Source: Treponema sp.
GTDB lineage: Bacteria > Spirochaetota > Spirochaetia > Treponematales > Breznakiellaceae
Assembly (NCBI GenBank): GCA_009784775.1
Contig: WQXQ01000005.1
Location: 1-48,995 of the forward strand
Length of the DNA: 48,995 nt
Direction of reading: 5' to 3'
Position numbers and translations under genes: made by a program. Below are positions 43,116-48,995 of the stretch, piece after piece. Each line of letters begins with the position of its first letter. Position 1 is the stretch's first letter. The notes below the pieces were generated by a model. The model was not told the origin of the DNA. It saw only the letters and a list, made by a program, of their open reading frames with translations, and did no database searches.

Positions 43116-44654
43116 CTAATAAAACAATTTGAGCCCTATTGCGAAAATAAAACGATTGATGGCTCGATATACCGAATTATCCAGCGATTCATAATCCGCT
43201 TCATTGCCGGGTCCGGCATTGCCGTTAATGGTAAAGCGGGTCATCACTACCCCTGTTTCCGCAGTAACAAAAACAGAGGCGGCTCCGGATCTCCTGAATT
43301 GATATGAGCCGCCTGCCTTGATCACATTGTCCCAGCGGTAGACGCCATCCATCAAAAAATATTTGACCGAATACGGATCATCCAATGGTTCGCGCAGCGA
43401 AGATCCGGCAACAGCCCCATCGCCATAATCAACGCCGCGGCGGATCCTCTGCAGTTGCGCATGGGCGGTCACGGCAGGGAACAGCATCGAATCAAAACGC
43501 AGCAATAATTCATCGCTGTTGGGCGGCAGGTAATACCCCAGCGATTCTCCTCTGTTGACGAATGCGGAAGCCGGGTATCTCCACTCGCCGCCATAGCAAT
43601 ACGGTTCAATTTTTGTATAGCGCATGGTAAACGCGGCAAAGGGAAGCCAGTGAATATTCGCCCTAATCCCCGCCTGATACGCATAGCTGTTGGTGTGCAT
43701 TATCGAAAAATTTTCAAGGGATCCATTCAGATTATCCACAAAAAGGCTTCCCCACAATGCAAACAACCCAGGCAGCCGCAGTTCAAGATTGGCAAAAAAC
43801 GCCGCATTAGGTTCGTTGCGCAAAAGGGCGGTGCCGCCCATGCCCAAATGGATATACCGGAACGGGTTAAGCTCGATCTGAGCCGCCGAAAGCACATTGG
43901 GAAACGGATCGTCTGGCCGCCGAATGTCTTCCCTGAATTGTTCAAGGACGCCGCCCAAAATGGAAATGTGCAGCCATGAAAACGGCGAAACGGTGCCTTC
44001 AAGCGCGGTAAAAGGACAGGTATGGGCGTTTATAAACAGCGAAGTTCCGCTCGGCCCTGAACCCCAGTCGCGGCGGATGCGTCCAAGACGAAGCTGCAAC
44101 CGTTCGTCAAAAAAAGCGCTGTTCAGTTCGCCTTCCAGACCGTAGTCAAAGGCAATATCGTCATGCCCGGCAGGATATACAAGCGTCCAGAACGCAGTAA
44201 GGTTCCATGACAAAAAATCCGTCATATCGCTGCCGGCGTACAGTTTTAGTGTATTAACGCCTTTCTCTGCTATATCGGGCATCTCAAGCGAAAAATCGCT
44301 CTCCCAGCCAATGCCAACCATGTTTTGCCGTTCAAAGGAATGCAGGGCAAATGCCACCGTATCCGCTTCTTTGGCAGACAGCGCCTGTCCGGGACTATCA
44401 AGCATTTCCTGAAGCAGTTTTTTGACGGTACGTTCAGACCAGGGTTTTGCGGAAGGCGGCGGGAGTATTATTCCCCGCATAACCCCCATTGCAATAATGG
44501 TATAGGCGGTATGGTCAAGGGGTACGCCCCTCAAGGAGGGACCCATCAAAGAGGGGGCATATAATTCCTGCGCGCCAGAGGGCAGCGCGCCAGAAAGCGC
44601 AGCCAAAACCAGCAGCAGCGGGAGTATCCAATGACGGAATGGTATTTGTCTCAC
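43116..44654 (-). CDS. Wzi-like outer-membrane beta-barrel protein 2
   Basis: 512 residues from a GTG at 44654 (MRQIPFRHWILPLLLVLAAL); a TTG at 44678 would add 8 residues. Neither has a clear ribosome-binding site. The signal peptide ends near SGAQ. The protein shares with the neighbour the LRLGRIRRDWGSGPSGTSLF motif, GYYLPPNSDELLLRF and RRGVDYGDGAVAGSSL. It is shorter by about 100 residues. The two are adjacent paralogues, probably from an old duplication. Confidence 0.72.
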   Translation of the reverse strand: MRQIPFRHWILPLLLVLAALSGALPSGAQELYAPSLMGPSLRGVPLDHTAYTIIAMGVMRGIILPPPSAKPWSERTVKKLLQEMLDSPGQALSAKEADTVAFALHSFERQNMVGIGWESDFSLEMPDIAEKGVNTLKLYAGSDMTDFLSWNLTAFWTLVYPAGHDDIAFDYGLEGELNSAFFDERLQLRLGRIRRDWGSGPSGTSLFINAHTCPFTALEGTVSPFSWLHISILGGVLEQFREDIRRPDDPFPNVLSAAQIELNPFRYIHLGMGGTALLRNEPNAAFFANLELRLPGLFALWGSLFVDNLNGSLENFSIMHTNSYAYQAGIRANIHWLPFAAFTMRYTKIEPYCYGGEWRYPASAFVNRGESLGYYLPPNSDELLLRFDSMLFPAVTAHAQLQRIRRGVDYGDGAVAGSSLREPLDDPYSVKYFLMDGVYRWDNVIKAGGSYQFRRSGAASVFVTAETGVVMTRFTINGNAGPGNEADYESLDNSVYRAINRFIFAIGLKLFY

Positions 44655-44683
44655 TATGGTTATAGTAAACGAAATCAATGGTA

Positions 44684-44692
44684 TGGTATACT
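44684..44692 (+). promoter_or_regulatory. Extended -10 promoter of the aldo/keto reductase gene
   Basis: TGG TATACT (extended -10 at 44684-44692; -10 TATACT 44687-44692). No good -35 is seen, as is common with extended -10 boxes. The ATG follows after GGGCTT at 44699. Confidence 0.55.
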
Positions 44693-44698
44693 GGGCTT

Positions 44699-45904
44699 AT
44701 GCAATACAGAACAGACAAAAGATCAGGAAACAAATTATCGGTTTTGGGATATGGCTGTATGCGGTTTCCCAGAAATATTACGGGCATTGATATGCGCAAA
44801 ACAGAAGAATTGATAATGCATTCCATCAATGCAGGAGTGAATTATTTTGACACGGCATGGATATATCCGGGGAGCGAGGAAGCGCTGGGAACGATTTTTG
44901 AGAAAAATCAGGTGCGGGAAAAAGTGTTTATTGCAACCAAACTGCCGATTGTGTATGTAAAAAGCGCTGCCGATTTTGAAAAATATCTGAGTCAGAGCCT
45001 GACTCGGCTTAAAACTGATTATATTGATTATTATCTGATGCACATGATCACCGACTTTGATCAATGGACGACCCTGAAAAGCTGGGGAATTGAGTCCTGG
45101 CTTGCCGAAAAAAAGAAAACTGGACAGATTCGGCAGATTGGGTTTTCGTTCCACGGCAGCTGCGCCGAATTCCTGAAAGTGCTTGACGATTATGACTGGG
45201 ATCATTGCCTGATTCAATACAATTATTTTGATGAAAATTTTCAGGCTGGGGTCACTGGTCTGAAAGAAGCCGCGCAAACCATGCCGGTAATGATAATGGA
45301 ACCGTTATTGGGGGGCAAACTTGCCACTGGTCTTCCGAAAACGGCAGTGGACATTTTCAAAAAAGCGAATTCCAGGCTTTCACCCGCAGGGTGGGCGCTT
45401 AACTGGATATGGAACCAGGAAGAGCCAGCACTGCTGCTTTCCGGCATGAGCGATATGGCTCAGCTTGAAGAAAATATTCGCTTTGCCGGAAATGCCCAGG
45501 CAGGGATGCTGAAGGAACCAGAACTGGACGTTTACCGTCTTGCGCTTGCGGCCATACACCGCAGTTATAAAATCCAGTGTACCGGCTGCAATTACTGTAT
45601 GCCTTGTCCCAAAGGAGTCAATATCCCCGGTTGTTTTACCGCCTACAATACCATGTATGCGCTGAGTTATGTTGCGGGAATGCAGCAATTCGTTACCAGT
45701 ACCGGCCTGACATCAGAACGATCAGGCAGCCCCAGTCAGTGCAGCAATTGCGGCAAGTGTGAAAAACACTGCCCCCAGCACCTGCCCATCATGAAATATT
45801 TGGCGCAGGTAGAACGGCGCATGGAACCATTCTGGCTTAAATTCATCGGCGTCTGCGCCCGAGCCTTTTTGGGAAAGAAGAGGAAGAAGAAAAAAGAACA
45901 ATGA
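44699..45904 (+). CDS. Aldo/keto reductase with C-terminal ferredoxin-type clusters
   Basis: 401 residues from the ATG at 44699 (MQYRTDKRSGNKLSVLGYGC). The AKR barrel has the catalytic tetrad in FDTAWIY (Asp, Tyr), ATKLP (Lys) and YYLMHMI (His). The C-terminal 130 residues carry two Cys-rich sets, CTGCNYCMPCPKGVNIPGC and CSNCGKCEKHCPQHLP, which fit two [4Fe-4S] clusters. Such fused oxidoreductases occur widely in anaerobes; the substrate is unknown. An in-frame upstream GTG/ATG reading from 44678 is rejected because it covers the promoter. The stop overlaps the next ATG (ATGA). Confidence 0.92.
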   Translation: MQYRTDKRSGNKLSVLGYGCMRFPRNITGIDMRKTEELIMHSINAGVNYFDTAWIYPGSEEALGTIFEKNQVREKVFIATKLPIVYVKSAADFEKYLSQSLTRLKTDYIDYYLMHMITDFDQWTTLKSWGIESWLAEKKKTGQIRQIGFSFHGSCAEFLKVLDDYDWDHCLIQYNYFDENFQAGVTGLKEAAQTMPVMIMEPLLGGKLATGLPKTAVDIFKKANSRLSPAGWALNWIWNQEEPALLLSGMSDMAQLEENIRFAGNAQAGMLKEPELDVYRLALAAIHRSYKIQCTGCNYCMPCPKGVNIPGCFTAYNTMYALSYVAGMQQFVTSTGLTSERSGSPSQCSNCGKCEKHCPQHLPIMKYLAQVERRMEPFWLKFIGVCARAFLGKKRKKKKEQ

Positions 45905-46842
45905 GTAAAAACACCTTAAGAATTTTTACCACGAACCAACACGAACCAACACGAACAAAAGGAAAATGTGGGAGTATGGGTTCGTGGTTAATTATTGTAT
46001 TCTTTCTTTTAACAATGCCATCCTGTGCGCGGCAGGTGCAGCAAGAGGGGACTTTGATTGCGGTGAGTATTGTGCCGCAGGAATGGTTTGTGTCCCGCAT
46101 CGGCGGAGATGAGATACAAACACTGGTGCTGGCAGGGCCGGGACAGAATCCCCATAACTATGAACCTACGCCCAAACAGATACGCAGCCTCTCGCAGGCC
46201 GGCGCATGGATTCTTTCCGGCGCTGAATTTGAAATAAGCCTTCGCTCCAAAATCGAACGGATCTTTCCTGCCCTGCCCATTATTGACGGCACTGCCGGCG
46301 TAACGTTTAGAACGCTGGACGAACATATATGCGATGATGATACACACGAACATCATGGGTTAGCAATTGATCGTCACACCTGGCTGGGATCAGAACCGGC
46401 AAAAATACTTGCCGCGCATATTCGGGATACGCTTTCCGCGATTAATCCTGACGGAGCGGAACAGTACGAGGAACGGTTTCAACTGCTGACGCAGGATATT
46501 GATGATGCATTTGCCGCCCTGCGCATTGAACTTGCCCCGCTCAGAGGCAGCAATGTGTTTGTGTACCACCCCAGCTTTGGCTATTTTCTGGATGAATTTG
46601 GCATTAGCCAGCAAGCTGTGGAAACCGGCGGCAAATCACCCGGTCCCCGCGACCTGAACCGCCTGATAACCCTGGCCCTGCAGGAACAGCCTGCGGCAAT
46701 TTTTGTACAGGCCCAGTTCCCCGCCAGCGCCGCCCAAGCCGTTGCCGATGCCGTTGGCGCGCAGCTTATCAGCCTGGATCCTCTGGCCCCGGACTGGCTT
46801 GCCAACATCCGGCGCATGGGAACAGCGTTAATACAGTTTTGA
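45901..46842 (+). CDS. ZnuA-like metal-binding lipoprotein
   Basis: 313 residues. The solute-binding A-1 family (zinc/manganese) is indicated by PHNYEPTPKQIRSLSQAGAW (His ligand), a short His/Asp-rich loop (DDDTHEHHG), HTWLGSEPAKILAA (His), and VYHPSFGYFLDEFG (His). The signal is MGSWLIIVFFLLTMPSC, with lipobox Cys 42 from the annotated ATG. Residues 10-30 before the signal are encoded by a palindromic repeat (45928-45988). A start at 45976 would remove most of it but lacks a spaced ribosome-binding site. No permease or ATPase gene is adjacent. Confidence 0.9.
   Translation: MSKNTLRIFTTNQHEPTRTKGKCGSMGSWLIIVFFLLTMPSCARQVQQEGTLIAVSIVPQEWFVSRIGGDEIQTLVLAGPGQNPHNYEPTPKQIRSLSQAGAWILSGAEFEISLRSKIERIFPALPIIDGTAGVTFRTLDEHICDDDTHEHHGLAIDRHTWLGSEPAKILAAHIRDTLSAINPDGAEQYEERFQLLTQDIDDAFAALRIELAPLRGSNVFVYHPSFGYFLDEFGISQQAVETGGKSPGPRDLNRLITLALQEQPAAIFVQAQFPASAAQAVADAVGAQLISLDPLAPDWLANIRRMGTALIQF
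45928..45988. repeat. Palindrome with 10-bp tandem units in the ZnuA-like gene leader
   Basis: ACCACGAACC (45928-45937) and GGTTCGTGGT (45979-45988) are exact inverse copies. Between them the unit CACGAACCAA is repeated (45930-45956). The repeat is read as TTNQHEPTRTKGKCGSMGSW without a stop. Confidence 0.8.
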
Positions 46843-46844
46843 AC

Positions 46845-48995
46845 CTATATGCCGCGTAAAACTTCCCGTGGTTTTGATCCCTGGGCGGGACCCACCACGC
46901 CTTTCTGTTCCATTTCTTCGACAAGGCGGGCGGCGCGGTTGTAGCCGATTTTCAGGCGACGCTGAATATAGCTGGCGCTGGCTTTTCCCTGCTGTAACAC
47001 TATCTCCAGAGCTTTATCGTATAACGGATCATCGCCGTCGGAAAAAAGCGAAGGGCCAAGGTCTTCTTCCTCATCATCGTAAAAAATCTCATCGTCAATA
47101 TAATCAGGTTCGCCGAGTGTTTTGACGTGTTCAACTACCGCCTCAACATCTTCTTCTGAGACAAAGGCCCCCTGCATACGGATGGGAAAAGGTTCTACTT
47201 TGCCAAGGTAGAGCATATCCCCCTTACCAAGCAGTTTTTCCGCGCCGGGAGAGTCTATGATTATTTGACTGTTCATCCTGCCGGCAACCATAAAGGCAAT
47301 GCGGCTGGGTATATTGGCTTTGATAAGGCCGGTGATAACATCAATCGAAGGACGCTGGGTTGCCAGTACCAGATGAATACCAACGGCGCGGCTCATGGCG
47401 GCAAGGCGGGCAACAGTGGACTCCAGTTCCTTGCCGGTTGTCGCCATAAGGTCGGCAAATTCATCAATGATGATAACAATGTAGGGCATATTTTCCTGGG
47501 CAATGTTGCGTTCTTTAATGCGTTTGTTGTAATTGTGAATATCCCGCACACCCATTTTGTCAAGACAGGCATAACGCCGCTCCATTTCGCAGATACAGTA
47601 CTGCAAAGCCTGAAACGCCCGCTTGGGCTCGGTAATAACCGGCGTTAACAAATGGGGAATATCATTGTACAGTTTCAGTTCCACAATTTTGGGATCGATG
47701 AGGATCAAACGGCATTCCGCAGGAGACAACCGATACAACATCGAAAGAATCATCGCATTCACACAAACCGATTTTCCCGATCCGGTAGCACCGGCAATTA
47801 ACAGATGCGGTGTTTGAGTCAAGTCGAGGGTTTGCGCTTCGCCTGAAATATTTTTCCCCAAAACCACCGGAATCTCCAGACGTTTACCTTCACGCTGCAA
47901 TTCGCTTTCAATAATTTCTCTGAAAGAAACAATGTTCCGTTTGGCGTTGGGAACTTCTATGCCCACGGCGTGTTTCCCCGGAATGGGAGCCACTATACGC
48001 ACCGACGAGGCGGCAAGGCGCAGCGCAATATTGTCCTGCAGATTCGTTATTTTGGATAACTTGACACCCGGTGCAGGCAGAATCTCAAACATGGTTATAA
48101 CCGGGCCCTTGCGGATTCCGGTAACCTCAGCCTGAATTTTAAATTCTTCAAGCGTTCTCTTGAGGGTTATTGCCGCATCGCGGGTTGCCTGATCAATAAC
48201 CCAATATTCGCCATCGGGATATTCATTCAAAATGGCAACCGGAACATGATATTTTTTCTTGCTGGAACGCGTCGAATGCGCACCAGAAGTCTTTTTGCGG
48301 ACCTGTTCACTATGCAGGGCTGCTATGACTTCCGCTTCTTCCAGAGCGCGTTCAACGCTATCACGTTCTTTTTCTTTTTCGTGCGGGCGTTCCGCATTTG
48401 CCCCCAAATACTCAAGGGCAAGGGGACTATTGAGGGGCCTCATTGCCGGCAAATGAATGACAAACGGCTCAGCCGCCGGTTCGACCGCCGGTTCCGTCAC
48501 TGGCTCTGCCGCCGCTGCCGGGAAGCTGTCGGCATTGCGGTCAGGGGCATCTGGTTCCAGAGCGCCATACTGTGGCGGCGGCAGCAACGGCTGTGAAGTG
48601 CTCCGCCGGTTTCCGCGGTTCCCGCGGATTCCGTCTTTTTGCTCGCTTTCATTCACTTTCGGGAACAGGGCATTTTTTATTGCCTGTATCGCTGCCACTT
48701 CAAGAAGAGCCAACACAACTGCTATCAAACCAAAACCGGTTTTTCCGGTAAATTCCAGAAGAGGGAAACCTTCGGAAAGAACATCAAAATCACGAATACA
48801 GATAAAGCCCACTGCAAGGGTTAAAAACGGAAACGGCGTTGCGCACAGCAGAAAGAACCGTTCAGGCCGCCAGCGGGGATCGGCAAGAATAAAAGCGGCA
48901 TAGCCAAGATATATAGGGATACCAAACGCAAGAATACCATAGGCATGGGAAAAAAACGAACCAAAAAGCGGATTAAAAGCCTTAATTCCAAAAAC
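46845..48995 (-). CDS. ftsK: DNA translocase FtsK/SpoIIIE (N-terminus beyond window)
   Basis: 717 codons are open from the stop to the window end, so the start is missing. The visible N-terminus has membrane segments (AYGILAFGIPIYLGYAAFIL; FFLLCATPFPFLTLAVGFIC; GLIAVVLALLEVAAI). A Pro/Ala/Glu linker with repeats (EPVTEPAVEPAAEP) follows. The motor domain has Walker A GATGSGKSV, Walker B IIIDEFADL and VLATQRPSIDVITGLIKAN. The winged-helix gamma domain ends the protein (GKASASYIQRRLKIGYNRAA). FtsK moves and resolves chromosomes at the septum. It ends 2 nt from the convergent ZnuA-like gene. Confidence 0.95.
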   Translation of the reverse strand, partial: VFGIKAFNPLFGSFFSHAYGILAFGIPIYLGYAAFILADPRWRPERFFLLCATPFPFLTLAVGFICIRDFDVLSEGFPLLEFTGKTGFGLIAVVLALLEVAAIQAIKNALFPKVNESEQKDGIRGNRGNRRSTSQPLLPPPQYGALEPDAPDRNADSFPAAAAEPVTEPAVEPAAEPFVIHLPAMRPLNSPLALEYLGANAERPHEKEKERDSVERALEEAEVIAALHSEQVRKKTSGAHSTRSSKKKYHVPVAILNEYPDGEYWVIDQATRDAAITLKRTLEEFKIQAEVTGIRKGPVITMFEILPAPGVKLSKITNLQDNIALRLAASSVRIVAPIPGKHAVGIEVPNAKRNIVSFREIIESELQREGKRLEIPVVLGKNISGEAQTLDLTQTPHLLIAGATGSGKSVCVNAMILSMLYRLSPAECRLILIDPKIVELKLYNDIPHLLTPVITEPKRAFQALQYCICEMERRYACLDKMGVRDIHNYNKRIKERNIAQENMPYIVIIIDEFADLMATTGKELESTVARLAAMSRAVGIHLVLATQRPSIDVITGLIKANIPSRIAFMVAGRMNSQIIIDSPGAEKLLGKGDMLYLGKVEPFPIRMQGAFVSEEDVEAVVEHVKTLGEPDYIDDEIFYDDEEEDLGPSLFSDGDDPLYDKALEIVLQQGKASASYIQRRLKIGYNRAARLVEEMEQKGVVGPAQGSKPREVLRGI

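Overview
The window reads as chromosomal DNA of a spirochaete, most likely a Treponema of the host-gut (termite/rumen-like) clade. The evidence is the S10-spc-alpha gene order lacking adk, map and infA, a str cluster of rpsL-rpsG-tuf without fusA, a YaaR-RicT-bactofilin-M23 gene block, many Cys-anchored lipoproteins, and roughly balanced base composition. No database search was possible, so the genus is inference.

Layout. 1-808: 5' part of RNase Y (minus strand, runs off the window). 945-2968: a plus-strand promoter and two exported proteins, the second ending in a LysM-like domain. 3014-20207: one long minus-strand block holding rpsL, rpsG, tuf, the full S10, spc and alpha ribosomal clusters with secY and rpoA, then a small zinc-ribbon protein and a NUDIX hydrolase. 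20394-23359: an operon from a consensus promoter encoding an M23 peptidase, a bactofilin, YaaR and RicT. 23457-26656: a DEAD-box helicase with a DbpA-type RNA-binding end, and a sugar-type ABC ATPase. 26757-31167: a duplicated surface module, a lipoprotein plus a subtilisin-like lipoprotein protease; one protease copy survives only as a 42-codon remnant. 31341-33549: dapB and lysC of the aspartate/lysine-DAP pathway. 33680-36828: a membrane GGDEF cyclase translationally coupled to an RNase II/R-family nuclease. 36948-38861: a Cys-rich InlB-repeat lipoprotein and a small two-gene toxin-antitoxin-like pair. 38951-41180: an amino-acid ABC importer. 41208-44654: two related outer-membrane beta-barrel-like proteins. 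44699-46842: an aldo/keto reductase with ferredoxin-type clusters and a ZnuA-like lipoprotein. 46845-48995: FtsK/SpoIIIE, cut by the window end.

Most notable beyond the genes: (a) a roughly 115-bp palindromic element, with arms of tandem heptamers (GGGACTR) around a conserved core, is present twice. One copy fills the gap before the helicase; the other is inserted in frame in the RNase II/R gene. (b) Other short-period repeats include a 10-bp-period repeat flanking dapB in inverted orientation, a palindrome inside the leader of the ZnuA-like gene, and a second heptamer tract in the RNase gene. (c) Four genes have a good -10 box only 6-9 nt before the ATG and no Shine-Dalgarno, which suggests leaderless mRNAs. 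(d) The lipoprotein-protease module shows tandem duplication followed by deletion. (e) Ribosomal proteins S5 and L2 carry lineage-specific low-complexity additions. No tRNA, rRNA, CRISPR array or IS transposase was recognised.
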